Source of the DNA: Armigeres subalbatus | Lineage: Eukaryota; Arthropoda; Insecta; Diptera; Culicidae | Assembly (NCBI RefSeq): GCF_024139115.2 | Contig: NW_026942538.1 | Coordinates: 124,001 to 188,000, forward strand | Length of the DNA: 64,000 nucleotides | Reading direction: 5' to 3' | Shown here: positions 33,090-45,774 of the stretch, one piece after another | Layout: each line of letters opens with the position of its first letter | How positions within the stretch are numbered: position 1 is the first letter of the stretch | Position numbers and translations under genes: made by a program | The notes under the pieces: model-generated | The model's input: only the letters and a program-made list of their open reading frames with translations | Told to the model about the DNA's origin: nothing | Databases searched by the model: none

Positions 33090-34404
33090 AAATTGGGGAC
33101 TCTCGGAAGGATTTCTATAAAAGTTTCTGCTAAATTGCTGAGAACATTTCAAAGACAGATTTTTGTGTACATTCCACAGGAATTTGTTTAGGAATGGCCA
33201 GGAACTACTGAAGAATTTCAAAAGGATTTTCCACACGGAAAAAAAGTACCCAGCTTTGACTTTTTTTTAAAACTAATCTTTGTGCTATTTCCTCCTTTTC
33301 TTTTTCATCCACTCTTGCTTCTGTTGTCAAAAACAAAAGAGCAAAACAACGAAACGGCGTCAGTTCAGTACGAGAAGCAAACCTTAAATTTATTGTCTGA
33401 AGTCGTGAGTGAATTAAGCCTCTAGGCTAGATGTACCAGTCGTGGCTATAGCACCAGTTGTCGCACTAGTGCTTTATATGCGAAATGGCCAATCAAATCA
33501 CCACAAAACAAGTTCAGATCGACAAAGCATATTCATATAATACGATAACACCTTTGATCTCCTCCAAAACAAGCAAAGCATAATTGTAAAAATTGATTTT
33601 GCTTAATTTTTGACGTTCTTTGCACCAGTTGTCGCACTAGTGATCCCTATTTGGCCAATCCCATAAGAAAACAATGGGATTTGCCAAATAAGGAACCAAA
33701 ATTGAGAATAGTGCCACAACTGGTTCCTATTATGGATTAATCAATTTTGAGGATTACAACAAATTTTATTTTTGTTTTCACAGCTGCTCTAAGGGGCAAG
33801 AAGTAAAACCTTTCGCTTGATATATAACGTCGACCCGCATGCCTTTTACTTATTAAAAAAAATAGTTTTTCTTATGTATGGCGACGATTGGTATACCCAC
33901 CCTAGTTGAATAAATAAAACTTACTTACGCTCGGTACATTTCTTAACATGGGAATAATCGCAAACTATTTTGTGAAATGCCTGGAGGGATTGCCGGGATA
34001 AGGTCTAGAGGAATTTTAACTTATTTGAATTTTTTGGAGGAATTCGCAATTGAATTTTCATAAGTATTCCTAGAAAAACTTTGAAATATTTCTGGAAAAA
34101 CTGGCGTGGAGTTGGTTCAGAAATTTTATGTGAGATTCGAAATGGGTTCAGTGGAAATTACTGAAGAGTTCTCGAAGTAAACTATTGAGAGTTTTGGAAG
34201 AATTTCTGGAGGAACTTTAGGGAGAATTTCAGGAGAAATTCCTTGAGGAAAACCGGTGGACATTCTAGGGGACCATCCATAAAAATCTTATTATTTCTCA
34301 GGTAGGTTTCAGAAAGAATTCATGGGGAAGTTTCGTAATAGCTCCTGCGGAATTTATAGACTCCAGAGAAATTTTCAAAAGGAATTTGGAGGAGATACTT
34401 CAGG
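33090..34404. repeat. Degenerate GGAGGAATTTC-type array, left part; duplicated CACCAGTTGTCGCACTAGTG
   Basis: From about 33100 and again at 33970-34400, variants of aggaatttctggaggaactt follow each other. The middle holds a direct repeat gcaccagttgtcgcactagtg at about 33451 and 33624. There is no coding sense. The same array resumes at 36230, right after the RTE copy. Confidence 0.65.
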
Positions 34405-36220
34405 AGACACCCAAATGGTGAAACTTGCAACCAGATAGACCATGTTCTTGTGGATGGGCGCCATTTCTCGGGTGTTATCGATGTGCGGACATTAAGAGGT
34501 CCGAACATTGACTCTGATCACTACCTCGTTTTCAGTCAAATTCGATCACGATCACTGTATCGAACGAAAGATCACAGCGAACGATGCGTTACAATATCCA
34601 GCGATTGTCGAGACTTTGTTGAATAGTGGAAGTGACGGTGCATCGGTGAACGGAATAAATATTAGCGACGATGGACAAGCTGTGGAGCCGCCTACACTAG
34701 ATGAGGTTAGAAAAGCTATTAAAAAGCTGAAAAACAATAAGGGTGCGGGGAAGAACCAACTCCCGGCTGAACTTCTCAAACATGGCAGTGAGCAGCTTTA
34801 GGAAGCTCTGCACCATATTATGTCGAAAATATGGGAAGACGAGGAATTGCCTGCTAGCTGGTTGGACGGCCTCATCTGCTCTCTTTTTAAGAAGGGGAAC
34901 AGACTACAGTGCGCCAATTACCGAGGAATAACTCTCCTTAATTCGGCGAACAAAATTATGTCCCGTATTCTGTTCACCAGATTTAGACCGCTTGAAGAGC
35001 CCTTCGTCGGGGAAAACCAGGCAGGTTTTCGTGAGGGCCGATCAACGACGGATCAAATGTTTACCCTGAGACAAATCCTTGATAGATTCCGGGAGTACAA
35101 CTTGCAGATCCATCATCTGTTTATTGATTTCAAGGCGGCGTACGATTCAGTGAAACGGAATGAATTATGGCAAATTATGCTTGAACATGGTTTTCCAGCG
35201 GAACTGATACGGCTGATTCGTATAACGTTGGACGGATCGAAATCAAGTGTAAGGGTTGCGGATGAAATATCGACATCATTTGTTACCTTAGATGCATTAA
35301 AACAGGGTGATGCACTCTCGAATCTACTGTTCAATATAGCGCTCGAGTGAGCGATTAGGAGAGCTGGTGTGCAAAGAAACGGTACCATTTTCTCAAAATC
35401 GCATATGCTCCTGGGATTTGCTTACGATATCGATATTATCGGGATTGATCGCCGTGCCGTGGAAAAGGCTTTAGCGCCTTTTAGAGACAGACAGCGAAGA
35501 TTGGACTCACGATCAATACCAGCAAAACGAAGTACATGGTCGCTGGCATCAACGTGGGCTCAGTAGTGGTGGTGGTAATGAAATGGTGCTAGATGGTGAA
35601 AATTTTGAAGTGGTAGAAGAATTTGTGTATCTTGGAACATTAGTGACGTGCGATAATGATGTTACCCGCGAGGTGAAAAGGCGTATTGCAGCTACAAATT
35701 GGGCTTATTGCGGGCTTCGCAACCAGCAAGTCCCGTAGTCTGCAAACGACGACAAAATTCGCGCTATATACTACTCTGATTTTTCCTGTTGCTTTATACG
35801 GCCATGAAACATGGACGAGAAAGGATGCTGATCGGAGAGCTTTCGGAGTTTTTGAGTGTAAGATGCTGCGGACAATACTCGGCGCGTCTGGCGGCGTCGC
35901 ATGAATCACGAGTTGTACCAGGTGTATAAAGGGATGGATATTGTTAAGCTTATACAACACGGCAGACTACGATGGGCTGGACACGTTGTTCGTATGCCGG
36001 AAGAACGTCAAGCGAAGATAATATTTTGTAGAGAACCCAGAAGAGGCCGCAGGCTTCGTGGAAGGCCGCGATGGCTTTTTGCAGTTGAAGAGGACCTGAG
36101 GGCGCTCAATGTTCAGGACGACTGGAAGCGATTTGTCCAGGATCGAGTCCAGTGGAGAAGAATACTCCATTCGGGGTAGGTTCATCGAAGAGCTGTAGCC
36201 CATCAAGTGAAGTAAAGTAC
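34405..36220 (+). pseudogene. RTE-clade LINE, second family, 5'-truncated
   Basis: It opens with the end of the endonuclease (NQIDHVLVDGRHFSGV, NIDSDHYLV). It continues through KLKNNKGAGKNQLPAELL, SLFKKGNRLQCANYRGIT, LFIDFKAAYDSVKR (first Asp), LKQGDALSNLLFN, and LLGFAYDIDIIG, where the FADD motif reads FAYD so a catalytic Asp is lost. The C-terminus has GHETWTRKDADRRAFGV, RLRWAGHVVRMPEE and ARWLF-like PRWLFAVEEDLRAL, ending near 36178. It is related to the 18.8 kb family at the protein level but clearly separate. Stops at 34799-34801 and 35348-35350 and frameshifts near 35490 and 35570 make it dead. It lies within a purine-rich array. Confidence 0.85.
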
Positions 36221-36860
36221 TTCAGGAACTTCCGAAAAAAATTACTGCATGAATCTCCGGAGGATTTATCTGAGGAGCTTTCGGACAAACTCTGAGGAGC
36301 TTCGAAAGGAATTCCAAAAAAAAAACTTCCGTGGAATTTGTGGAGGAATTCTGGTGGACCTTTCCGAGGAATTCCTCAACCAATTTCTGATGGAACCTTC
36401 GGAAAAATCAGAAGAACTTCCGGCAGAATTCTTGGAGCAACATCTAAAGGAAATGATGGAGGAATTTCCGGACGAATTTTCGGAGGAACTTGCAGAAGAA
36501 ATTTTTGCAGGAGCTTCAGGAGAAATTCCTGGAGGAAATTTGATAGAACTTTCGTAGGAACTGTGGGAAGATTTCGTGGAGGAACTTTTTTTAGGAATTC
36601 CTGGAAGAGCTTCCCAACTAACTCCTGGAGAAACTTCCGGAGGAATCCGAGGGACTTCAGGACGAACTCTGAAGAGTTTTGAAAGGAATTTCTGAAGAAT
36701 CTTCCAAAAAAATTTGAAGCATCTTCCTTAGAAATTCCTGGAGGAACTTCCGGGGGAACATCTGGATAATTGTCAAGAGGAATTTCTTGAATAGCTTCCC
36801 AACGATCTACGGGAATAAACTTCCTGATGAAATCCAAAGAAATTCCTGAAAATTTTTGTC
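36221..36860. repeat. Degenerate GGAGGAATTTC-type array, right part
   Basis: Variants of ggaggaacttccggaggaat follow at 15-24 bp spacing. Because the sequence lacks stops on several frames it gives long acidic or basic open frames on both strands (for example plus 36249-36557 and minus 36376-36837), which are not genes. Confidence 0.8.
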
Positions 36861-37704
36861 TCTTGAAATTACTTTACGCCGACTCACGCCACAGCGCCAC
36901 CGCCGCCGGAGCTATCTCCAACGTCCTGTTCCAGTAGCATACTATTGTGTATACCCATCCACAAAACTGGATAGAGAGTTACAGAATATTATTTGTAATG
37001 TAAGAGTTAAATAAGTTGAATAGAGATCCTTTCTAAATTATGGAATAACAGCGCTGTAATTTGAATTAGAAAAAAAAAGATTTGTAACTCTTATTGACCT
37101 GACACGATACTCACCTAATCCGAAATAGATTATCCTAATTGAATTTATTCTGGTGGGCAAAGATTTCTAACCTAAAAATTATCAAAGTTGAACTATTTTT
37201 TTTATAAGTCAGTTTATAAATATAATTGACCGGTAAGCTAGTCTGAGTGTAGCAAAAGTGCTAATAATTGTAGGTAATGTACGGGAACACGAAATTAAAC
37301 TTAAATTCTCCTTCAAATTGAAATGTTTGTTACATATTTCAACCAACTTAGACAAGAATAACCTCTCTGTAAAACCACACCCCAATGGTAACAAATGTGC
37401 ACTAGCATATCTGGGGATTAACACGACAACGCACATTGACTACTCATTGGACGTAAAGTAAATATCATTTAGGACTACCATTCTAAGCTGAAGTAATTAG
37501 TTTTCAGCATTTTAAATGTCATTGTTGTTTTTATCATAATTAACAGCTTATTCCACATGGAAAACATATGTGTTTGCTATTGACTTGAAATATGACTGTA
37601 GTACAATATTACACTACTCACCGCATCATGCGATGGTAACTTTTGACAAAACTTCCACATAACCGTCCTTAGCCCTGTCATGTAAGTAATCAAAGTGTCC
37701 AAAT
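36861..37704. other. No gene recognised
   Basis: A short GC-rich patch (36880-36930) is followed by AT-rich sequence with short frames. Confidence 0.45.
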
Positions 37705-38160
37705 GTTTTATGCATAAAAATGAATTTCTGTCTGTCTGACCCTTATAAACTCGGAAACTATGGAACCGATCGGCATGCAAATTTGTGTGGAAGTTTCTTA
37801 AGATGGTTTGAGACCTCTTACCGCTCTGGTGGGGGGTGGGGGAGGGGTTTCCCATACAAATGAAACATACATTTCTGCACAAATTTCTGTCAAGCAAATG
37901 ACACCAAATTTGGCATGTGGAGGTTTTTGAAGACAATAAATGCTTCTATGATGGATATAATGGATGAAAAGGACGCTCCTATACAAATAAAACATTGATT
38001 TCTGTATATAACTCGATAACAAATCAGTTAAATGGAATGCCCTCTGCCAAATGAAATCGAATCATAGAGCAAACATTAAACTTGAATTGTGAGTACAAAA
38101 TAAATGTTTTTGCTAACTGTAATAAATTTTAAGCGAGACGAAGTTTGGCGAGTCAGCTAG
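37705..38160 (+). mobile_element. Non-autonomous Helitron-like element
   Basis: The start region taaaaatgaatttctgtctg (tctg) and the following actcggaaactatggaaccg (atcggc) are a signature I know from insect Helitron-type repeats. The right end, gacgaagtttggcgagtcag then ctag followed by T, is a CTAG terminus. It has no RepHel frame. The exact 5' end is uncertain by some tens of bases. Confidence 0.6.
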
Positions 38161-39280
38161 TAAAAAATATACGTAAAACACCGCTGGAATGAGAAGAAAG
38201 TTGAGTAGTTAATTAAATTTAGGTAACTCCAAATAATCTTCCTAAACAAACAAGAACAACTAATTCTGAGTTAATTAAACTTCTGGCCACTTGAATACCG
38301 ATAGTGCCGGCTGAAAATGGGGGTGGATTTTATTGCTATCGAAGTGTAGCATATGTAGGTGCACACATTTATGGGATTCTGGTAAATGACCATTTGGCAT
38401 GCTAGAGGCGACACAATTTCGAATCTGAATGAAGAATACCAATTCTACATGTTGTAGAGCCATTTGGACGCGACAGACTAACATGTGGAAAAGAAATGTC
38501 CCGCAAGCATCATATGTTATCAATTAAGTTTTTCCTTCTCTTGTATGGTGATCGACGATACAATAGTGGAACGCACTATTCCCAATGAGGCAATAAAATT
38601 TAGATTGTTCAAAATCAACTAACCATGTAGGCTGCTGGGTGGGAATTTATGTTGCGAATCTAAATAGTATTAGCAGACCGAAAATCGGTTTCCATGTGGG
38701 TACAAGAATATGGTTGATGCTTTTTCCATTCCCCTGCAAGGATGGACAGTTTTCCCGAATGCTTCCAAATCTCAGCTTATATATTTTCGCATATGGCAAG
38801 AGCTTAAAGCAGACATATTGTCACTATGAATTAAGTTTCAATTAATTGGTTTATCGTAGTTAGATATTCAGAAATGATGCGGGATCAAACATCAACTTTC
38901 AAAAATTACATTGATGGGATTCAAGCCAAATAGTATAGCAAATATGTTAAGTACCTAGATATACGCACTTATTAGTAAAAAAAACTTTATCTTAAAAACA
39001 GATTTTTAAATAACTAATAAAAATCATACGCTGTGCCAATTTTTTTTGACAAAGTGAAATAATATTTTGAAAATGATCTAAAGTTGCTTTCTTGGTAGAG
39101 TGTACCCGAGCAGACCTCGATAACAGAAATTGGTATGAACTAGCCTTGCATAAGAGGTCAAGTACCAAACATTAATATGCAAAATACTTTAGGCATAACA
39201 AGCTTAGGTATTTCAATACCAAACGAATAAAAATTTGTGATGCGTTTGGTATCGTGATAACTGAGTCCACAACAGTGTAA
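38161..39280. other. No gene recognised
   Basis: AT-rich, short frames on both strands, no repeat structure noticed. Confidence 0.45.
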
Positions 39281-39459
39281 TAAAATAAGACCGGATCGCC
39301 GTCTTCGTCCAGAGGTCACACTGATTGAATATTTAACACTTGGCATTGGACAACGGGCAGGACATTTACACAACACCCAGTGGACTGGTGACGAATTTAC
39401 GAAAAAGTTTTCTTTTTACTAGGGCGGAAATCGGCTATCCGCACGGCCACAAAGCCCAC
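39281..39459 (-). mobile_element. tRNA-derived SINE, third copy
   Basis: On the minus strand it runs from gtgggctttgtggccgtgcg through a damaged B box (ccgatttccgccct) and ccagtccactgggtgttgtg to the tail gacggcgatccggtcttatt. It matches the 9124 copy with more mutations, so it is older. Confidence 0.8.
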
Positions 39460-39489
39460 CTTACGGCGATTACAAACGTTTTATATACC

Positions 39490-39567
39490 AACTGTTATAA
39501 GACGAGTTTAGTACCATCCATTTTATTCCACCACATTGTGCAATCCTTGCAGATACGAATTATAAAA
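39490..39567. mobile_element. Half copy of the cacttgtcataagacgag MITE
   Basis: tgttataagacgagtttagt, accatccattttattccacc and gcagatacgaat match one arm and part of the core of the family. The other arm is missing. Confidence 0.6.
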
Positions 39568-39641
39568 TCTGAGCTATAAAAGCCAAATTTGTTTCCTAGA
39601 TATAAGTGAAGGAGTGAAAGAACTAATCATAGAATAAAACC

Positions 39642-42290
39642 CAGCAGGATAATCTAAAATGAATTCCATCCCCGCAACTTCGATGTCGTAGTGCTGCAGG
39701 AAATCTGCTAGACATGACAGAAAGTTTGGAAAAGCTGGCATCGAGCGGCTACCTTCTGTGGCACTACCAACGAGCTGGGAACCGGCTTCATAGTGCTGGG
39801 CAAGATGCGCCAATGCGTGATTTGGGGGCAGCCAATCAACGCAAGGGTGTGCAAGCTGAGGATAAAAGGCCGATTCTTCAACTATAGCATCGTCAACGTG
39901 CACTGCCCACACGAAGGGTGACCCGACGACGAGAAGGAAGTGTTATATGCACAGCTGGAACAGACATACGATGGATGCCCAATGCGGGACGTCACAATCG
40001 TCATCGGCTACATGAACGCTCAGATAAGAAGGGAGGAAATGTATATCCGACCAGATAATCTGCATACCGTATCGAACGACAACGGCCTACGATACATAAA
40101 CTTTGCAGTTTCCAGCGGAATGGTAGTCCGAAGCACTTTCTTCCCCCGCAGGAATATGCACAAGGCCACATGGAAACTATCTAATCAAGAAACTGAAAAC
40201 CAAATCGACCACGTTCTAATCGACGGTAAATTCTTTTCCGACATCACGAATGTACGCACTTACCACAGTTCAAATATTAAATCCGACCACTTCCTCGTAG
40301 CAGTATGTCTGCGCTCAAAACTCTCGAAGGTGTACAACACGCGTCGGAGTCGTCCGCCGCGGCTAAACATTGGGCGGCTACAAGACGGTAGACTAGCCCA
40401 AGACTACGCGCTCTGGAAGTGACACTCGCAAAGAAAGAGCAGCTCGGCGCAGCGTCTCTTGAAGATGGCTGGAGAGATATTCGATCCGAGATTGGAAGCA
40501 CCGCAAGCGCTGCACTAGGTACGGTGCCCCGGATCAAAGAAGCGACTGGTATGACGGCGAATATTAGTAGTAAGTTAAGGATAAGAATGCAGAATGGGCG
40601 AGATTGCTGCAACATAACACGAGGGCGAACGAGACATGATATACACGGACGTGGAACAGAAAAAAATCGATTTTTCAGAGAAAAAAGCGCCAGAAGGAAG
40701 ATTGAGACCGTGAAGAGACGGAGCAACTATACCGCGCTAATAACGCATGAAGTTCTATGAGAAGTTGAACCTTTCACGTAAGGGCTACGTTTCACAGCCC
40801 GATATGTGTAAGGACATAAACGGGAACCTTCTTAAAAACGAACGTGAGGTGATCCAAAGGTGGCGGCAGCACTACGAAGAGAACATGAATGGCGATGTGG
40901 CAGACAACGGTGGCGGTATGGTAATGACCTAGGAGCACGCGCGCAGGACATACGACTTCCGGCTCCGAATCTCCACGAAATCCAGGTGGAGATCGACCGG
41001 CTGAAAAACAACAAAGCCCCTGGAGTTGACCAACTACCAGGAGAGCTGTTTAAACACGGTGATGAGGCACTGGCTAGTGCGCTGCACTAGGTAATTACCA
41101 AGGTTTGAGAGGATGAGGTTCTGCCGCATGAGTGGATGGAAGGTGTCGTGTATCCCATCTACAAAAAGGGCGATAAGCTGGATTGTAGCAACTACCGCGC
41201 AATCACATTGCTGAACGCCGCCTACAAGGTACTCTCCCTAATTTTATGCCACCGACTTACACCAATTGCAAGAGAGTTCGTGGGGCAGTACCAGGTGGCA
41301 TTTATGGGTGAACGCTCTACCACAGATTAGGTGTTCGCCGTACGTCAGGTATTGCAGAAATGCCGCGAATACAACGTGCCCACACATAATCTATTTATCG
41401 ACTTCAAAGCCGCATATGATACAATCGATCGGGATCAGCTATGGCAGCTTATGCAAGAAAACGGATTTCCGAATAAACTGATACGATTGATCAAGGCGAC
41501 GATGGATCGGGTGATGTGCTTATTTCGAGCTTCAGGGGCATTCTCGAGTCCCTTCGAAACGCGCAGAAGGTTACGGCGAGGTGATGGTCTTTCGTGTCTG
41601 CTATTCAACATCGCTTTGGAAGGAGTAATACGAAGGGCAGGGATTGGCATGAGTGGTACGATTTTCACGAAGTCCGTCCAGTTATTTGGTTTCGCCGACG
41701 ACATTGATATTATGGCACGTAACTTTGAGAAGATGGAAGAATCCTACATCAGACTGAAGCTAACCGGTGTGGACTAGTTATCAACACGTCGAAGACGAAG
41801 TACATGACAGGAAGAGGCTCAAGAAAAGACAATAATGCTGTCCAATGAGAGCTTGAAGTAGCTCGAAGTTTCTCCCTGTCCTGCTCATGCCCATTTGTTG
41901 ACAAAAAAGAACGAGAAGGACGGGAACAACTTCGAGCTACTTCGAGCTGCTCATTGGACAGCACTAATGTAAGCCACCCACCACGAGTTTGTATCGGTGG
42001 TGACAATATCGAGGTGGTTGAAGAATTCGAGTGCTTGGGTTAACTGGCGACCTCCGATAATGATACCAGCAGAGAAATTCGAAGACGCATCATGGCAGGA
42101 AATTGTATGTACTTTGGACTCCGCAGAAAGCTCCAATCAAATAGAGCTCGCCGCCGTACCAAACTGAGTATCTCCGCAGACTACGTTGTTAACTCCAATT
42201 GGAGACGTGCAGCCATGGACCAAGCTGAATGGAAAAGACTTTTGTGTACTGCACAGGCCACTCCGGCCTTAGTCTGGTAATGAATAAAAT
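39642..42290 (+). pseudogene. RTE-clade LINE, third copy of the 18.8 kb family, decayed
   Basis: It aligns with 18835-21700 from HPRNFDVVVLQEIC to RLLCTAQATPALV. Endonuclease motifs (NVHCPHEG, NQIDHVLIDGKF), RT motifs (NNKAPGVDQLPGEL, LFIDFKAAYDTIDR, LFGFADDIDIMA) and the C-terminal end are all there. Many stops (for example 39708, 41092, 41327) and frameshifts break it. A 132-bp MITE is inserted at 41834. About 380 bp covering the GHETW to VEDDLR part are deleted near 42175. It keeps the VYNTRRSRPPRLN linker that the 18.8 kb copy has lost, so it informs the family's original frame. Confidence 0.88.
41834..41965. mobile_element. 132-bp foldback MITE with 3-bp TSD (AAT)
   Basis: Arms run from aatgctgtccaatgagagct and, inverted, agtgctgtccaatgagcagc. 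AAT stands at 41831-41833 and 41966-41968. The empty site is known from the sister RTE copies (gacaatgtgagcc at 21036 and 24786), which proves the exact insertion. A second 132-bp copy is at 59742. Confidence 0.92.
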
Positions 42291-42485
42291 AACGTCCATG
42301 GAAATCTTAAAGCCCGACTTTTATGTCCTTTTTTTAGTTTCTAATAAATTTCCAAATATAACAAACCTTACGGTTCTTAAGTAGCAACGATAATCTAAAT
42401 ATGAATTTTTATTTTAAACGTAATCATACATATTGGAGAAATAATTTTCTATAACGTCAATCCAAACATAATTTCAGAGATAGGA

Positions 42486-42640
42486 GGGGCCTTCCTAAGC
42501 CTAGTAGTAAGATGCGCGGCTACAAAGTAAGACCATGCTGAGGGTGGCTGGGTTCGATTCCCGGTGCCGGTCTAGACAATTTTTGGATTGGAAATTGTCT
42601 CGATTCCCCTGGGAAGTGCTGAATGAACACAGTGAAAGAA
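42486..42640 (+). mobile_element. Feilai-type SINE, 3'-truncated
   Basis: ggggccttcctaagcctagt, a B box gggttcgattcccggtgccg and ttgtctcgattcccctggga match the head and middle of Feilai. After agtgctgaatgaacacagtg the rest of the family's 3' part is missing. Confidence 0.75.
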
Positions 42641-43634
42641 ACCCAACAGTTTTTTTTGCAACATTATTTATTATCTGCTATACTGAATGCTTTCCATTGT
42701 TTATTACAATTTTTGTAGTTTTAATTTCTCCTAATCACATTTTATAACGCTTTTAATGTTTTTATGATGACCTTATTGCATGGAACACATTGAACATGAA
42801 TATTGTAATAATATTGTCCTTGTCTTACATATTCTAGGATATTTATTTTTGTGTGCTTGTCATACTATTAAATTCATTTATAACCAGCGCCTATCTATGT
42901 ACTAATAAATATAAAATTACGTTTCTAATTTGATTCCAATTTTCATTTGTTCGGATAGTACGATATTAGCCAGCATATCTTGAGCATCATAACACAGATC
43001 ATAATTTTGCTCCAAAATGTGTGCTTATTCTGCGTATCGATTAACTCGAGAATTGTCGATTTTGACAATAAATTAACTTTTCATTCATACGAGAGGCAGA
43101 ATTAGCACACGGGATTCACACCGTAGAATGGAGTGGCCTAGACAACTTTTTTTTTCAAAGACAAGCCTAGGAATGAATCCACTACCTACTACTAGAAGCT
43201 TCTTTCCTTATGGTCGCAAGTTTTAGCATACATTTAACCATCAAATATTTTTTCAACAGCTGTCACAGAAAATAAATATTCAAAGATTTTTTTCATAAAT
43301 ATTTTATCTAGAAAACAAATTGCAACAAATGTAGACTCTAAATAATAAAATATCCTAGATAGAAGAAACAAAAGATATCGCCAATTTTATTTTGGTTAAA
43401 TAGGAATTCACTACATTGTTCATTACAGGCTTTTCCGTATTTGTATTTGTAGAATAAATCTAATCTTTGCTTTAAATTGGCAGCGTAAAGCATCAACTTT
43501 ATATTGTTTTTTTCCAATATGTACACCAAATTAACTTATATATAAAAACCTTATGAAAAACTCGAAAACTGTGTAGAAGTTTTGCAAATAAAACATTAGA
43601 TTCTTATACAAAAATGATAGTTTTTTTGTATACA
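42641..43634. other. No gene recognised
   Basis: Very AT-rich with short frames on both strands. No repeat or motif noticed. Confidence 0.45.
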
Positions 43635-45085
43635 TCTTCTTCCCTATATATAAAAATGAGTTTGCATATTCTTTGAGGCAATATAACTTACGAACGGATG
43701 GACGAATTAGCATGATTTAAATATGTACGGTTTGATTCGTTTTAAGAAGGACTGTGTTTATATAAGAAGAGGACATACATTTTCCCGGGAATTAGTTGAA
43801 AAATCACAAAAATGCAAAACAATTGGTATTGGTTTCTAGATATATTCACTCATCCAAATTACTTCCAAACGCTTAAAAACTATTTTTTTTTTCACTATTT
43901 GAAATCAAGAGAATTATAAATAACATGATAGCGTCAATGTATTAGGTAGTTCGGCACAAACATTTCAAAAGGGCGTAACTGATTTTGTAAACAAAAGCTT
44001 CTCACGTCGCTGGTGGGTTAATTTGAGCCCACCAACGCAATCTAATACCACTGATGGAAGCACCGAATCCTCTTCTTTCATTTAATGGTGCTGGATTGCG
44101 TGGGTGAGCACAAATTAGCCCACCAGAGACGTGAAAAGCTCTTGTTTACAAAAGCAGTTTCGCCCTTTTGAAATGTTGTTGCCGAGTTTTCCTATGAACG
44201 ATGAAGGATTTTTTCAAATTAAAAAAGACTCCTGGCCTTTTGGCAGCACGGTGCGGCTAGAAGTTCTTATGCCGAGGTGAATTTTTGTTCGGTTTGGGGA
44301 TACATTTTTAAATGTATTCTAATATATTTATATTAGTTCTAGTAAAATGAACAAATATAAAAGATTAAAGTACGTGAGTTTAGAATTCTTGTGTGGTCAC
44401 AGAGTATATAAATAAATTGGTGTGGTGATTAACAGCTTCAAGCAATGATTACATTGAGAACTGTTACGATTTTCAAGTAGGTGTTTATATGATTTTGTAA
44501 AAGTGGGAAGACTCACTCCGGCTTAGTGGTGTAACAACGTAGAGCGAATGTTCGGAATCCACATTTTTATTTTCTATAATTGAACCAATAAGGAGTGAAA
44601 TAAATTATTGAAAAATATTGAGTATTGTGTTTTTAAAATTATCAACCATAAACCTACGCCTTCCAAAAAGTATAAATCCTTAGTCTTCTGTGCAGTGAGC
44701 CGGGAATGGGGTCTATAGGCCCAAGTAGTGATTTACCCTAAGTAGTGAAGAAATTCAAAACGATTGTAAATACATAAATTGATGTATAGTGCTGTGCTGC
44801 AATATTTGACATTTGATCGGGATTCTGCCAAACCACACCAAGCGGCTTTTCAACTGGCGTTGAACGAAAATCATTTCATATCAATTCATACGTACATATG
44901 TTGTAGAATATCCTCAGTTATGTGGTTGAAGGACATTCGATACGATTTGTGATCAATTTAATCTGCTAAACGAAAACTAGGACAGAAAAATGGGATGGAT
45001 GGCGCTTGGTGCGATTTGGCAAAACCCCCGCCCATTTGAAAAACAAGAGTGTCGGTCTCGAGCAACACAGGGTCCGATCTGCTAG
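43635..45085 (+). mobile_element. Candidate Helitron-like element
   Basis: The left end tcttcttccctatatataaa (aatgagttt) fits the TC-starting 5' end of insect Helitrons and is preceded by A. The right end, gtcggtctcgagcaacacag then ggtccgatctgctag, ends in CTAG and is followed by T. Flanking A and T fit AT insertion without duplication. It encodes no RepHel. A foldback MITE (43951-44185) is nested inside. Joining these two ends into one element is an inference. Confidence 0.45.
43951..44185. mobile_element. Foldback MITE with about 90-bp arms
   Basis: tcggcacaaacatttcaaaa (gggcg) and the following ttgtaaacaaaagcttctca to caacgcaatcta at the left are matched inverted from tggattgcgtgggtgagcac to gaaatgttgttgccga at the right. 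Arms are about 90 bp and the centre about 50 bp. It is non-coding. Confidence 0.85.
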
Positions 45086-45761
45086 TTTTGAATAAAAATC
45101 AAACAATTCTACATGCTTTTTATGCCAAGTATTTTCTATATATTGTGTGAGGTTCTTTTATGCAAACCTACATGAGTAGATATTGAAGGGACCATCGACT
45201 CATGGAAATATCGAGTTGTGGAATAGAAAATGCATGAGAATCTGTTTCAAGGGACCACCACAGTAACCCAGAAAATATTTTTTGATATGGCATAATTTGC
45301 TTCAACGAGTCGATATCGAGTCATAGAACATCGACTCATGGATGTAGGACTACGTATGTGTTTTCTATACTGGGATACACTTAGCGATTGCAGAAATCGA
45401 AGGGCGTCACCAAAATATGATAAACTTTGGACGTTAATATGTGATCCGTTTCTCGATGAATTTCCATTTTTTTCACCTTTCAACGTTTCTAAGAATATTG
45501 GTTTTTATTCATTTATCATCGACAATTGTTAAAAAGTTTAAAAATATTTAAACTAACCAATCCCGTACGTACATCACAAGCATAGACATCAAAATTGAGC
45601 AACGGTTTGGTTTTGTTGCTGTTTGCGATTTGAATTGCGCATTATTAAAAGTAAATTAGTTCTTCTCGGGGCCACTATTTTATTTAAGTTAAGAGAGGAG
45701 AGGAACTTTCTTCAAAGTTCAAAGCATAATCGCTTAGCTACTTTACAAAATTACCATCAGT
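45086..45761. other. No gene; partial repeats of CATCGACTCATGGA
   Basis: accatcgactcatggaaata near 45191 and acatcgactcatggatgtag near 45328 are related, with cgagtcgatatcgagtcata between. They probably belong to a small unclassified repeat. No credible frame is present. Confidence 0.4.
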
Positions 45762-45774
45762 AGCGGAATAGCAT

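Noticed and set aside
36249..36837. Open frames of 100-150 codons on both strands
   Set aside because: They come from the GGAGGAATTTC array, which has few stops in several frames. The repeat explains both strands at once.
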